DNA of 26,835 nucleotides from an uncultured Clostridium sp. (GCA_900541315.1 UQJF01000027.1:1-26835); one strand, 5' to 3'; positions 1-8,892 are shown, counted from the first letter of the stretch. The notes: generated by a model from the sequence alone, not told the origin. Translations and numbers: made by a program.

Positions 1-68
1 AATTCTGCTTTCTGTTATTTTTTAAGCTTCTAAAAGTTCTTCTAGATACTGAATTTGGCATAAGCTAA

Positions 69-215
69 GTACAAACCTTTTATTTCTCATCGACAACTTA
101 TGTCTTGTTATTTGTGCCGGTTTCAAACATCATGCGTAAAAGTAACATTGTGAGCTTAGATGCTCTATATGCTAGAGGCGACGTGGATACGCCTGTAAGA
201 ATAAGGATTGCCTGA
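69..215 (+). pseudogene. Probable 3' remnant of an IS200/IS605-type tnpB-like gene
   Basis: A short open frame ends at a TGA at 213-215 with a tail reading ..LDALYARGDVDTPVRIRIA. This resembles the basic tails with a 'CGD.v.P.R' motif that I recall from TnpB/OrfB proteins of IS200/IS605 elements. In another frame, around 80-137, there is a Cys-rich stretch (SCYLCRFQTSC) that could be a decayed TnpB zinc finger, which would imply a frameshift. Frame stops occur at 66-68 and elsewhere, so no intact transposase is present. The main support is context: hairpins typical of the right end of such elements follow at once. The assignment is tentative because the left part of the element lies outside the window. 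Confidence 0.4.
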
Positions 216-320
216 AGTCAGGTGGAAACTTAAATATCAAACTTCTTAAACTGGAGTCAAAAGACTCCTCAGAAGCCCCCACTTCAAATTTCATCAGAAA
301 TTAAGTGGGGGGTAATTCAC
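205..320 (+). ncRNA. Omega-RNA-like right end of an IS200/IS605 (TnpB) element
   Basis: Three consecutive hairpins are visible: CCTGA-AG-TCAGG (211-222, overlapping the stop codon of the tnpB-like tail), GGAGTC-AAAA-GACTCC (253-268), and a strong 9-bp stem CCCCCACTT (276-284) / AAGTGGGGG (303-311). The segment closes with TTCAC at 316-320. A G/C-rich hairpin followed by TTCAC just after tnpB is the usual right end of IS200/IS605 elements, and the RNA from this region acts as the guide scaffold of TnpB nucleases. Bases after 320 would then be flanking DNA, or guide sequence. The element end lies only 26 bp from the stop of the cytidylyltransferase gene at 346. Confidence 0.45.
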
Positions 321-345
321 GTACATTAATTTCATCAAATCAATT

Positions 346-1062
346 TCATAACTTCATTTTTCTTTGTTGCAATAGTACATAACCCTCAAATAACGCAAGA
401 TCTTCTTTTGTTGTAATTTTAATATTTGTCTGATCTCCATACGCCTGATACAATCTATCTCCAAGAGCATACATCAAAGAAGTTGTATGCGGTTCGACCT
501 TTTCAATTAAGCCTTTCTCTTTTGCCCTCTTATACACATTCAGAAGATAATCAAATCTGAACCCATAAGGACATGCGATCTGAATATATTTATCCCTATC
601 AACCCAGGTCTTGCTAGTAGCATTTTCGTCATTACTTCCTAACAACTGATAACATGGCGTAGCTGTAATAGCTGATCCTTTATCTTTCATCACACGGATC
701 ACATCATTGACAATTTTATCCGATGTAAATGGTGCTGCTCCATATTGTATCATAACATAATCATCAGGCTTGATTTTGTCCTTTAAATTATTGATACCGC
801 CCATTACAGAATCTTGAAAAGTATCTCCGCCATCTGCAATCCACTTTACTTTGCTCAGACCATATTGTTCGATCATTCCCGTAAGATACTCTTTCCATTT
901 CTTATGGCAAACAACCTCTATAGCGTCTATCTGAGGATTGTTCTGAAAAATTTCAATTGTGTATGCCAAAACTGGTTTTCCAAGTACTTCAACAAACTGC
1001 TTCGGACGCCCTGCACCCACACGAGAACCAACTCCACCCGCAAGAATTATTGCTGTGACCAT
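346..1062 (-). CDS. IspD/TarI-like cytidylyltransferase (divergent active site)
   Basis: A 238-aa protein of the IspD/TarI family, whose members make CDP-activated polyols from CTP and a sugar-alcohol phosphate. The N-terminal nucleotide-binding loop is clear (LAGGVGSRVGAGRPKQF, residues 7-23, with R14 and K21), and the C-terminal NIKITT motif is present. Several usual IspD residues are changed: the 'GG..R..SV' motif reads GGDTFQDSV (R to F82), and HDA.RP reads QYGAAP (D to Y107, R to A110). The usual methylerythritol or ribitol phosphate substrate is therefore doubtful. The start codon overlaps the stop of the licC-licA gene by one base (TAATG), implying coupled translation and a role in the same surface pathway. 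It could make a CDP-alditol for teichoic-acid-like polymer synthesis. The family call is firm; the substrate is unknown. Confidence 0.8.
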   Translation of the reverse strand: MVTAIILAGGVGSRVGAGRPKQFVEVLGKPVLAYTIEIFQNNPQIDAIEVVCHKKWKEYLTGMIEQYGLSKVKWIADGGDTFQDSVMGGINNLKDKIKPDDYVMIQYGAAPFTSDKIVNDVIRVMKDKGSAITATPCYQLLGSNDENATSKTWVDRDKYIQIACPYGFRFDYLLNVYKRAKEKGLIEKVEPHTTSLMYALGDRLYQAYGDQTNIKITTKEDLALFEGYVLLQQRKMKL

Positions 1063-2657
1063 TATTCCTTTTCTCCATAACTTTCCAATGCGAAGTCAAT
1101 AAATCTCACCAAATTTCTGTAAGATGGCAAGAAGAAAAAACTGTCATCATCGCCAACGCTACCTTTATAAAGCCCCCAACAGAACCAATAAAACGCTGAA
1201 ATAGGGATAAATGCAATATAATACCGATGTTCATCTTCCGTTAACGTTCTACCAACAAAAGCCTTTAGGTATCTCTCTATCTGCTCATCCGACCAATCAT
1301 AACGACATAAAATACATCCAATATCATTCGCCGCATAGTTTAAACCAGTGTATTCCCAATCAATCAGGTATATTTCTCCTTTTTCATCATAAAGATAGTT
1401 TGGTTCATATGTATCATTGTGGCAGAGAACTAAACCATACCCTAATCTTTTAGCATCGGCCTTTAACAATGGATATAGCCTTTCTACTTTTTCAACAAGA
1501 TCAGCAAACTCTTTTCGCAGATTTCCTTTTGTTGCAGATGCAATGTCCATCAATTTTTTACCTTCTGCAACATTATCAAAGATTTTTACGCTTTCATCTG
1601 GTTCGACCTCATGCAAACGATGCAAATACTTCATTGCAACTGTCAGCTGTTCATTTGATTTTTCAAAGTTACAGTTTTTGGCATTCTGAACATAATGTGA
1701 AATCTTCCATCCTGCCATTTCCATATGTATCACGGATTTATCAATACCTATCTTTTTTGCTGCCAACTGTGCAAAAAGTTCTGATTGACGATCAGTCAAA
1801 TTTCCTGCTGTTCCACCCGGATGACGATAGACATACTTTTCTCCATTGCACTCAAATGCAAACGAAATATTGGTAAGTCCTGCATTAATCACAGATATAT
1901 CAATAATTGAATTAGGATTGCATTTTAAAGTCTCGCAGATATTTGTAATTATTTCCGAATCAACATTCAAAAGAAACTCCGAATCAAACGTTCGTAGATC
2001 GTCGATGCTATCAAATTCCAAAATTGCATTTGGCGAAAACTCTTTTTTATAAAATGTGAGCTGACGCATATGTTTTGCATAAAATTCTTCCCAAAACATT
2101 GAAGCGACACCAAAGTCATTTATTTCAGATTCCATAAGTTTCCGAAATATTTGGCTAAACCCCTCATTCATATATGCGTGTCCAACCATGGCTAGTGAGT
2201 CTTTTCCACCTATAGTTAAATCGGTGATCGCATCTGCATCTGAACACATAACTCCAAATTCCCGGAATTTCCCAGTCTGATATGATACTGCACGGTATGA
2301 ACGGTTGTCCGAATTTTCCTCAATAAACGGGTTGGTGACAAAATAATGATCAGCACAACAAATAAATGAATTTGAAAGGTATTGTCTAACCACATAAAGT
2401 GAATAGAGATTTCCCTTCTTGCCAAACTCATTATTTACAACTAAATGAACACCATACTTCTGCTCCAAATAGAAAAATTTTTCCTTCATATAGCCAATAA
2501 CTATATAAATGTCTTCTATTCCTGATTCTTTTAGTTGCTCTATCTGTCTTTCTATGAGAATTTCGCCCTTTACCCGAAACAAGCCTTTGGGTTTTTCATA
2601 TGTAAACGGAGCAAAACGATCAGATTTTCCTGCTGCTAGTATAATCGCATTTTTCAT
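1062..2657 (-). CDS. LicC-LicA fusion: phosphocholine cytidylyltransferase / choline kinase
   Basis: A 531-aa two-domain protein. Residues 1 to about 230 form a nucleotidyltransferase (LAAGKSDRF.PFTYEKPKGL start), as in LicC, which makes CDP-choline from phosphocholine and CTP. Residues about 240-531 form a LicA-type choline/ethanolamine kinase with the catalytic HNDTYEPN loop (H413, D415) and the metal-binding IDWEYTG motif (D433). Together they would turn choline into CDP-choline for LicD. The gene overlaps licD upstream by ATGA and the cytidylyltransferase gene downstream by TAATG, so the three form one translationally coupled unit. A good RBS (GGGAGAAGG) precedes the ATG. No LicB choline permease gene is in the window. 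Ethanolamine or another amino alcohol cannot be excluded as substrate. Confidence 0.85.
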   Translation of the reverse strand: MKNAIILAAGKSDRFAPFTYEKPKGLFRVKGEILIERQIEQLKESGIEDIYIVIGYMKEKFFYLEQKYGVHLVVNNEFGKKGNLYSLYVVRQYLSNSFICCADHYFVTNPFIEENSDNRSYRAVSYQTGKFREFGVMCSDADAITDLTIGGKDSLAMVGHAYMNEGFSQIFRKLMESEINDFGVASMFWEEFYAKHMRQLTFYKKEFSPNAILEFDSIDDLRTFDSEFLLNVDSEIITNICETLKCNPNSIIDISVINAGLTNISFAFECNGEKYVYRHPGGTAGNLTDRQSELFAQLAAKKIGIDKSVIHMEMAGWKISHYVQNAKNCNFEKSNEQLTVAMKYLHRLHEVEPDESVKIFDNVAEGKKLMDIASATKGNLRKEFADLVEKVERLYPLLKADAKRLGYGLVLCHNDTYEPNYLYDEKGEIYLIDWEYTGLNYAANDIGCILCRYDWSDEQIERYLKAFVGRTLTEDEHRYYIAFIPISAFYWFCWGLYKGSVGDDDSFFFLPSYRNLVRFIDFALESYGEKE

Positions 2658-3538
2658 TTTACCTTCTCCCTATCAACGCTTTTACTTTGAACATTAAAGT
2701 TAAAGCTAGATACAGAAGCATGGGAGGTTCTCTTTTCCTTTGGTGGCAATGTCATATAATCATTATAGACATATTTCAAAAAAGCATCATAGTTCTTTGT
2801 TCCGTAAAATTTATGTCCCTCAAAATCATACTCCGCTCTATCCAAAAACCAACTCTTTGGCATTCCATATCGTATTTTTGCTGGATGTGCATTTTTCATA
2901 TAGAGTTTCCCAAATGTCGGAAACAACAAGGTTCTCACTCTGTTTGGTGTACTATTATTGCTTCTGCTCGCCATCTTTTCAACTCTTCCATATATCCACT
3001 TGACCGGAATCACCGAGAGAAAGCTATAAATTGCTTTTTTCATGCCTGTCTCATTAACTTTTCCTACACGAGAATACAATATTTTCCTTAAAAAGAAGCA
3101 CCATAAATCTTGTAGTTCCATTCCGAGCACACTTTTGGGGCAATCATCAAGAGCAAAAATGTCTACACAGACGCCGTTTTTTCCTTTCATGTGTTCCTGT
3201 CCTGCTCGGACAAATGAAGTTCCGGTCCTACGCAATTTTCCATATTGCCAAAGATATTCTGGATCATTATAGTGATCTTGAAAGTAGCAAACAGAAGCAT
3301 CCATTTCATCCGCAACTGCCCTGAATTTCTCATACTCTTCCCGAAGCATTGCAATATCTGAATCGTCATCCCATGGAATATAACCTTTGTGCCTAACAGC
3401 ACCTAGTAATGTTCCGCAAGTAATGCAATATTTAATACCACGCTTTCTACAAACACGATCGAACTCAATTAGTAAATCTAATTCTAACAACTGCATTGTC
3501 CTGAATTCTTCCGGTGATAATTTTCTTGGCTCTGCCAT
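2654..3538 (-). CDS. licD: LicD-family phosphocholine (phosphodiester) transferase
   Basis: A 294-aa LicD-family protein that transfers a phospho-alcohol head group, typically phosphocholine from CDP-choline, onto cell-surface glycans or teichoic acid. The family signature lies at residues 42-61: GTLLGAVRHKGYIPWDDD followed by S-D, including the D57-D59 metal-binding cluster, then the usual M.R..YE segment. There is no signal peptide or clear membrane span, as expected for a cytoplasmic transferase. It is the first gene of the lic cluster; the ATG is preceded by GGAAAGGAAA, and its stop overlaps the next gene's start (ATGA). The adjacent LicC-LicA fusion makes CDP-choline the most likely donor. 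The acceptor polymer is not identifiable here. Confidence 0.87.
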   Translation of the reverse strand: MAEPRKLSPEEFRTMQLLELDLLIEFDRVCRKRGIKYCITCGTLLGAVRHKGYIPWDDDSDIAMLREEYEKFRAVADEMDASVCYFQDHYNDPEYLWQYGKLRRTGTSFVRAGQEHMKGKNGVCVDIFALDDCPKSVLGMELQDLWCFFLRKILYSRVGKVNETGMKKAIYSFLSVIPVKWIYGRVEKMASRSNNSTPNRVRTLLFPTFGKLYMKNAHPAKIRYGMPKSWFLDRAEYDFEGHKFYGTKNYDAFLKYVYNDYMTLPPKEKRTSHASVSSFNFNVQSKSVDREKVK

Positions 3539-3566
3539 TTTTCAGTTTCCTTTCCAACTTTAATCA

Positions 3567-3600
3567 AGCCCACAACAGAAAATAAAATCTGCTGTGGGCT
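3567..3600 (-). terminator. Strong stem-loop between the MCP gene and licD
   Basis: A 12-bp stem with one mismatch: AGCCCACAACAG (3567-3578) pairs with CTGCTGTGGGCT (3589-3600) around an A/T-rich loop. It sits 34 bp past the MCP stop and before licD, so it may terminate or attenuate the MCP transcript. The tract after it on the - strand (TTGATTAAAG) is a weak U-run, so termination may be partial and licD may be reached by read-through. Confidence 0.55.
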
Positions 3601-3634
3601 CATACACACTATCTATTCTTTTTAAACCAAAGCC

Positions 3635-5413
3635 TTAGTATTTGTCATTATCTCCGTAAGAAATCATAGATGACGGTTCAGATACATCCACACTTTTCCT
3701 GGCCGGCTGTGGTGCTGGATCCGCAGAACCATCCTTTAATGTGAATTTACTTACCAAATCCTTTAAGAGCTGTGCCTGGCTGGAAAGCTCCTCACTGGCT
3801 GCAGCACTTTCTTCTGCCGTTGCAGAATTGCTTTGTACAACGCTGGAGATCTGGCTGATGCCCTCATTTACTTGCTTTACAGAAACTGCCTGTGACTCGC
3901 TGGCAGAAGAGATCTCCTCAATGGTCTGTGCTACTCCCTGAACGCCTTCGGTCAGCTGCTGCAATGCCTTGGCCGTTTCATTTGCAATCTTTGTACCACG
4001 GTCAACTGCGTGAAGAGAACCTTCAATGAGAGCAGACGTATTCTTTGAAGCTTCTGCTGATTTTCCTGCAAGATTACGAACCTCGTCTGCTACTACTGCA
4101 AATCCTTTTCCTGCTGCTCCTGCACGAGCTGCTTCTACAGCTGCGTTCAAAGCAAGAATATTGGTCTGGAATGCAATATCCTCAATCGTCTTGATGATTT
4201 TTCCAATCTCACTGGAGCTGTTGCTGATGTCCGTCATGGCAGAAAGCATCTCCTGCATACGCTGTCTGCTTTCTCCTGCCTGTTCGCTTACATTATCAGC
4301 CATGTCGCTGGCTGCCTTTGCATTTTCAGCATTTTTTTCAACATTATTGGAAATCTCATTAATGGTCGCTGCCAGTTCTTCCACGGAAGAAGCCTGCTCG
4401 GTAGCACCCTGGGATAATGCCTGTGCTCCGGAGGATACCTGATCGGAGCCTGCTGCCACCTGATCAGCTGACTGGGTAACACTCGAAAGCGTACTGCTTA
4501 AATTATCTCTCAGAAGAACCATAGAGTTATAGATCGCAACAAAGCTTCCTACATAATCCTTTGACATAGAAGAATACACATTAAAGTTTCCGCGGCTCAT
4601 CTCTGTAAGGATATTTGTCTCATCTGCCACTACCGCGTTCAGGAACGCTGCTACAGACCGCAAATCATCGGAAAGCTTTCCAAGCTCATCTTCTGCCTTG
4701 TACTCGATATCAATATCCATATTACCGCGTCTCATTTTTTCCATAGCTTCCTGCAACTGTTTTACCGGCTCTACTACGGAACGTATCAGGATCGTTGCCA
4801 TAATAACGGTAAGGATCAGTGCAACGATAACAATTATGATCCCTACAATAAACAGGACGTTTCTGGTCTGCATGGAAGAATTGTAATCATTACCAACAAG
4901 GTCTGTCACCTGATCGCTAAACTGATCCAGAATTCCTTCCAGCTTGGACACTTCCGGGTCAAACTCATCGATAAACGTGAGCCTTGCCTGCTCTTTCGCA
5001 CGGTCAGAACCAGTGGACAGATACTCTATGACCTTGTTTGTGACCTCAGAAGTTGCCTGAAGCTGTGTATGAAACTGGTTTACCAGTGTCATATCTCCAT
5101 TATAATGCTCCAGGAACCAGCCTGCGTTCTCCTCAAGGCCGGCTCTATACGAATCAACGTTTGAAAGATATGTTTTTGTGGCGGTGGGGTCATCATTAAT
5201 CATAGCCTCCACCAGATTCTGGATTGTTGCCAGCATATAGATTTTTACCTTGTCTACACGTACGATCGCTTCGTGGTTATTTTTATAGAACTGGGCATAT
5301 CTTGTACTGATATTAACCATTCCATAAAAAAGTGCACCAACTGTTACAAAAAAACAGATGACCACTGCTCCAAAAGCAATCGTGATTTTTTGCTTCATAT
5401 TACGGTTCTTCAT
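3635..5413 (-). CDS. Methyl-accepting chemotaxis protein (transmembrane sensor)
   Basis: A 592-aa chemoreceptor. TM1 (about residues 10-32) and TM2 (about 186-212) flank an external helical sensor of about 150 residues, 4HB_MCP-like in size. A HAMP domain follows (about 213-265), then the signalling coiled coil. The hairpin tip is nearly perfect ([20 protein letters not shown], starting near residue 413, then [16 protein letters not shown]); the usual E after ARAG is A. Q/E- and A/S-rich flanks ([30 protein letters not shown]) supply methylation sites. The C-terminal tail is unstructured and lacks an NWETF-type CheR/B tether. M1 is chosen for the GGGAAGG ahead of it. A sigma-28-like promoter lies upstream inside the end of the EAL gene. 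The ligand is unknown. Confidence 0.93.
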   Translation of the reverse strand: MKNRNMKQKITIAFGAVVICFFVTVGALFYGMVNISTRYAQFYKNNHEAIVRVDKVKIYMLATIQNLVEAMINDDPTATKTYLSNVDSYRAGLEENAGWFLEHYNGDMTLVNQFHTQLQATSEVTNKVIEYLSTGSDRAKEQARLTFIDEFDPEVSKLEGILDQFSDQVTDLVGNDYNSSMQTRNVLFIVGIIIVIVALILTVIMATILIRSVVEPVKQLQEAMEKMRRGNMDIDIEYKAEDELGKLSDDLRSVAAFLNAVVADETNILTEMSRGNFNVYSSMSKDYVGSFVAIYNSMVLLRDNLSSTLSSVTQSADQVAAGSDQVSSGAQALSQGATEQASSVEELAATINEISNNVEKNAENAKAASDMADNVSEQAGESRQRMQEMLSAMTDISNSSSEIGKIIKTIEDIAFQTNILALNAAVEAARAGAAGKGFAVVADEVRNLAGKSAEASKNTSALIEGSLHAVDRGTKIANETAKALQQLTEGVQGVAQTIEEISSASESQAVSVKQVNEGISQISSVVQSNSATAEESAAASEELSSQAQLLKDLVSKFTLKDGSADPAPQPARKSVDVSEPSSMISYGDNDKY

Positions 5414-5475
5414 GTTCCTTCCCTCTCTTTGTTATTTCTTTCGTGGAATATTGTGGAATTTAATCCCTATTTTTA

Positions 5476-6330
5476 TTATTCGGCAAGTACAGGAAAATCA
5501 TAAGGGATGTTTGATTTTTTCATTTTTCTTTTCTGCGGTTCATTTTTCCCTTTTTCTTCCGTTGTTTCTTTCATTTCTGCAGATCCTTTTTTATTATGCG
5601 CATCTATAAATGCACAAAAATCTTTAAATGACACAGGCTTTGAGATCAGATAACCCTGAAGAAAATCACAGCCCATATCCGAAAGTTCTTTCGCCTGGAG
5701 CTGGTTTTCTATCCCCTCGGCCGTGATCTGGATCCCATATTTGTGCAAAAAATATATGATCTCCGAAATAAGATCTTTTGAAAAACTCGTTGTATCTATA
5801 GTCCAGACAACTGCCTTGTCTATTTTCAACACAGAAAACGGCATCTGCATAAGCCGCAAGAGATTTGACTCATCTTTTCCAAAATCATCAATAGCTACGT
5901 GGCATCCTCTTTTCATCAGTTTTTCTGCCAGCTTAATGACCTGCTGCATATCCTGTATTTGATTACTTTCTGTGATTTCAAAACATATAGCAGATTTATC
6001 TGATGTACATTCATCTAGTATGGCAAAGAGACCCCTTTCTGCTTCCACGCTGGAGCATGTGACCGGGGACAGATTTACATTTATTCTCTCAATGTTTCTT
6101 TTTTTTAGCTCTGGCAGCTGTTCTAACACTTTATTTAAAACCCACAGATCAAAACAGCTGACACAGCCCATTTCCTCTGCTTTGCGGATCACCTGTTCAA
6201 TATTCTGGTGGTGTCCGTCATCATACCGTAAAAGTGCTTCTGCAACATTCAGCTTTTTTTTATTTAAATCATAGATCGGCTGATAAAAAACCTTAAGATA
6301 AGGCAATGCATTTTCAAAATAGCTTTTCAT
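5476..6330 (-). CDS. EAL-domain cyclic-di-GMP phosphodiesterase
   Basis: A protein of about 284 aa, essentially a lone EAL domain that hydrolyses c-di-GMP to pGpG. All expected catalytic and metal-ligand motifs are present: AEALLR (E31 from this start), NVNLSP, FEITES, AIDDFG, LKIDK, AEGIE and QGYLISKP. It is therefore predicted to be active. The last 35 residues are a highly charged Lys/Glu tail. No membrane segment or sensor domain is seen. ATG 6330 is preferred because AAGAGAAG lies just upstream; an in-frame ATG at 6351 and a TTG at 6357 overlap the previous gene and have no RBS. It forms an operon with the TagF-like gene. Lowering c-di-GMP normally favours motility, which fits the setting. 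Confidence 0.92.
   Translation of the reverse strand: MKSYFENALPYLKVFYQPIYDLNKKKLNVAEALLRYDDGHHQNIEQVIRKAEEMGCVSCFDLWVLNKVLEQLPELKKRNIERINVNLSPVTCSSVEAERGLFAILDECTSDKSAICFEITESNQIQDMQQVIKLAEKLMKRGCHVAIDDFGKDESNLLRLMQMPFSVLKIDKAVVWTIDTTSFSKDLISEIIYFLHKYGIQITAEGIENQLQAKELSDMGCDFLQGYLISKPVSFKDFCAFIDAHNKKGSAEMKETTEEKGKNEPQKRKMKKSNIPYDFPVLAE
5477..5503 (-). promoter_or_regulatory. Sigma-28-type promoter for the MCP gene
   Basis: On the - strand, TTAT (5503-5500), exactly 15 nt, then GCCGAATA (5484-5477), a two-mismatch form of GCCGATAA. It lies in the last codons of the EAL gene, about 65 nt ahead of the MCP start, and matches the spacing of the other motility promoters in the window. Confidence 0.5.
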
Positions 6331-6343
6331 GATTCTTCTCTTT

Positions 6344-8779
6344 TCATCCATTTGCAAGCTTGCTTTTTACATAGTCCTTGATCATTTCACCGCTGTGTCT
6401 ATCATCTGGTACTGGCATATGGATCCGGTCACAGAGAGAAAGCCATTTGTCCAGCGTGAGGACTTCATTTTCCTCTTCTACATAATACAGATCTGTGGGA
6501 AGGATATCCTTATAAACTGCTACTGACGGAGAATTCCATTCCTGATATTCCTGCTCTGTAAAACGGATATCACAGTTTTTTTCTCCTTCTGTAACTTTCC
6601 TAAATCTGCTGCCTAATACGGTCTTTTCTTCTTTCCGTTCCTTTCTCCAAACCACTGTTCCATCCAGACAAAACTTTAAATAGGTTCCTGATCCCAGAAC
6701 ATCTGCGATCACTTCATTTTCGGATACTGCATATAGCTGTATTTCGTTGCTGTCAATATATAAAAGCTCTTCTATTTTTCCCTCTTCTCTGGTTTCTTTC
6801 AGGATGCATCCTGTTCTGGCATCGAAAAATACCAGAGTATCACCACAAACTGTAACCGAAGCGATTTCCCTTTCCGGATCTGCAAAACTGCACCAGGATA
6901 CTTTTCCTGTATCCGTGTTCAGGATCAGCCATCGTTTTTTATAAGTTTGCGGACATAAAATGTTTCTGCCTATAGAAACAGCCCCGCCAAATACCCCCGG
7001 AATGCCACGTACTTTATTCTTATCCACCATTGTATAGGTCACATGCCCAGAAGTAAGATCTATGCAAAGGATGCTGTTGTACCATGCAGGCATACAATAT
7101 AGTACATTACCTCTCTGAAAGCCTTTCAGGAATAACGGCTGTTCTATAAAATGCTCTGCATCACGGATCTGTACGGACTCAAACTGATCCTTATCTATAT
7201 GGTAAATGGCCAGGTTTCTGGCAAAATATGGGACAAGATACAGTCTGTCTTCTACCCGTACAACAGAACGGAACAGATCTCCCTTAAATGCCAATTCTCC
7301 CGGAATCTTTCCTATGCAGGAAAGTCTGTCCATTTGTTTATCATAATGAAACAGCAAGTTTACTTTTCCGTGAACAAACCACACTTCTTTTTCATCTTCC
7401 CAAAAAGCTCCCGGCCAGCATGGTATCTTACATTCCTTTTCTCTTACCAGGGAATCCTGATATAAAACCGGTTTTCCTGTTTCCCAGAACAACTGGGCTA
7501 CAGAGCTGTAATCCCCGTAATAGCAGTCGCAGGAAGCAATGGCAAGATCAAGATCGTATCCGCTGTCCAGGATTCCCCAGCCTTCTTCTTCATAAGAAGC
7601 CAGAAGTTCTCTATATTTCTGTAAAAGCTGGGGCCGCATCACCTTCAGTGTCTGTTCATACAGTGGGTGAGGACGCAGCCACAAAGCAAGGTCTTTTCTT
7701 GTTTTAAAATAAAGTAAGACTTCTTCTATTTTTTTCATCATATCCGGCTGGTTTAAAAGTGCCTCAATGGAAAGACCGTAAAATACTGTCTTTTTCCTGG
7801 ATCCGTCAGGACTGTAAAGACATTCCTGCCATTTTTCTGGAAGAGATCCATCTTGTCTTTTCGTATCACGGGCACGTTCAATCTTTGGTGATCCAAAGTT
7901 TTGTACCTTCTCTTCCCATTGTTCTGCCTGAACTCCTTTAATCCAGGAACACAGGATATTGATAAAAAGCTCCCTCTCCTGCTCTGTTGCCGTAACAATA
8001 CAGTCTGCATTAACAGGCCCCGATAAAGTCACAAAACCGGCGCTTCTCTCCTGACATTTCACAGACTCCACATTATCTGTGCTTGCTGTGGTATAATAAG
8101 GAAGATATACCAGCTGATCTGCATATTTCTTCAATCTGCTGCTATAAAAATCAGGATGGACACTGGTCAATATATTGTTCTGGTCATATGGATTGTGGAT
8201 AAACACCGCATCCGGTTTTTTATCTTCCAGGCGGAATGTGCGGTAATCTGTGACAGGAACATCTGGTGGATACTGATCTCCCTCGTAGTGTTCTACTGCA
8301 AGATTTCCTTCCTGGTCTTTATCAAAATAGGGGATCGGTACAACATAAGCATCACAATCCGGATCCTTATCTGCCGCTTTCCAGACGGTTTCCATAGAAT
8401 CCCACATAGACACTTTATATGGAAGAAAGACAAAACAGAGACGGTCTGTTTCAATCTCGTTCTCTATATGGTCATATAAGAGTTTCAATTCTTTCTTTAT
8501 TTTTTTGTACAGCTTCGCCATCTGTTTTTTACTGTGAAGGTTCTGGCTCATCTCATAAAGATCTTCACAATATACTTCCAGAAGGGGGACCAGATCTGCT
8601 TTTCCCACATTTTCCAGCTCTGTTCCCAACCAAAGGGCTGTTTCCTGAGATTGCGAAAGCGCATCGATCATCACTTCTTCTGTATTCTGGCCAAATCCCA
8701 TGTACACTCTTTCATTTGCTCGCATTAAAAGGGCTGCTGTCTGTAAAAGTCTTCTTTTTTCTCTTCTTTTGATGGACAT
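6344..8779 (-). CDS. TagF/TarF-like CDP-glycerol phosphotransferase fold with large C-terminal (propeller-like) domain
   Basis: An 811-aa protein. After a helical N-terminus (about 1-110), residues about 110-460 resemble CDP-glycerol:glycerophosphotransferases of teichoic-acid synthesis. Motifs include LRPHP (R369, H371) and YGDYSSVAQLFWETGKPVLY (D423), the counterpart of the family's 'SDYSS...F....KP.'. Residues about 465-720 look like a run of short beta repeats (FVHGKVNLLFHY, LYLVPYFARNLAIYHI, WLILNTDTGKVSW), suggesting a beta-propeller. That part is unusual for the family and is my inference. ATG 8779 is chosen because GGAGG lies 11 nt upstream; the longer TTG-started frame would include that RBS. 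No signal peptide is seen. It sits behind a sigma-28-like promoter, so the polymer it makes may be motility-linked, for example a flagellin or surface phosphodiester modification. Confidence 0.7.
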   Translation of the reverse strand: MSIKRREKRRLLQTAALLMRANERVYMGFGQNTEEVMIDALSQSQETALWLGTELENVGKADLVPLLEVYCEDLYEMSQNLHSKKQMAKLYKKIKKELKLLYDHIENEIETDRLCFVFLPYKVSMWDSMETVWKAADKDPDCDAYVVPIPYFDKDQEGNLAVEHYEGDQYPPDVPVTDYRTFRLEDKKPDAVFIHNPYDQNNILTSVHPDFYSSRLKKYADQLVYLPYYTTASTDNVESVKCQERSAGFVTLSGPVNADCIVTATEQERELFINILCSWIKGVQAEQWEEKVQNFGSPKIERARDTKRQDGSLPEKWQECLYSPDGSRKKTVFYGLSIEALLNQPDMMKKIEEVLLYFKTRKDLALWLRPHPLYEQTLKVMRPQLLQKYRELLASYEEEGWGILDSGYDLDLAIASCDCYYGDYSSVAQLFWETGKPVLYQDSLVREKECKIPCWPGAFWEDEKEVWFVHGKVNLLFHYDKQMDRLSCIGKIPGELAFKGDLFRSVVRVEDRLYLVPYFARNLAIYHIDKDQFESVQIRDAEHFIEQPLFLKGFQRGNVLYCMPAWYNSILCIDLTSGHVTYTMVDKNKVRGIPGVFGGAVSIGRNILCPQTYKKRWLILNTDTGKVSWCSFADPEREIASVTVCGDTLVFFDARTGCILKETREEGKIEELLYIDSNEIQLYAVSENEVIADVLGSGTYLKFCLDGTVVWRKERKEEKTVLGSRFRKVTEGEKNCDIRFTEQEYQEWNSPSVAVYKDILPTDLYYVEEENEVLTLDKWLSLCDRIHMPVPDDRHSGEMIKDYVKSKLANG

Positions 8780-8827
8780 TTTTACGGTTTCCTCCAAAAA
8801 TGATCAGATATCCCATTTCATAAAATT

Positions 8828-8854
8828 TTATCGGCGTTTTCTTTTTTTTTATAA
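8828..8854 (-). promoter_or_regulatory. Sigma-28-type promoter for the TagF-like/EAL operon
   Basis: On the - strand, TTAT (8854-8851), 15 nt, then a perfect GCCGATAA (8835-8828), about 48 nt ahead of the start at 8779. It points away from the cheA promoter. Confidence 0.7.
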
Positions 8855-8892
8855 CTGTTTTATCAATTCACTGTTTCTTTTTTGAATTTCCC

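Noticed and set aside
346..1062. Housekeeping ispD (MEP pathway)
   Set aside because: Several usual active-site residues are replaced and the gene is coupled to lic genes, so the plain ispD name would mislead.
4026..4442. Long open frame antisense to the MCP gene
   Set aside because: It is a composition-driven shadow of the MCP signalling domain, with no RBS and no recognisable protein.
8780..8797. TTG start for the TagF-like gene
   Set aside because: It would put the GGAGG RBS inside the coding sequence; ATG 8779 is correctly spaced from it.
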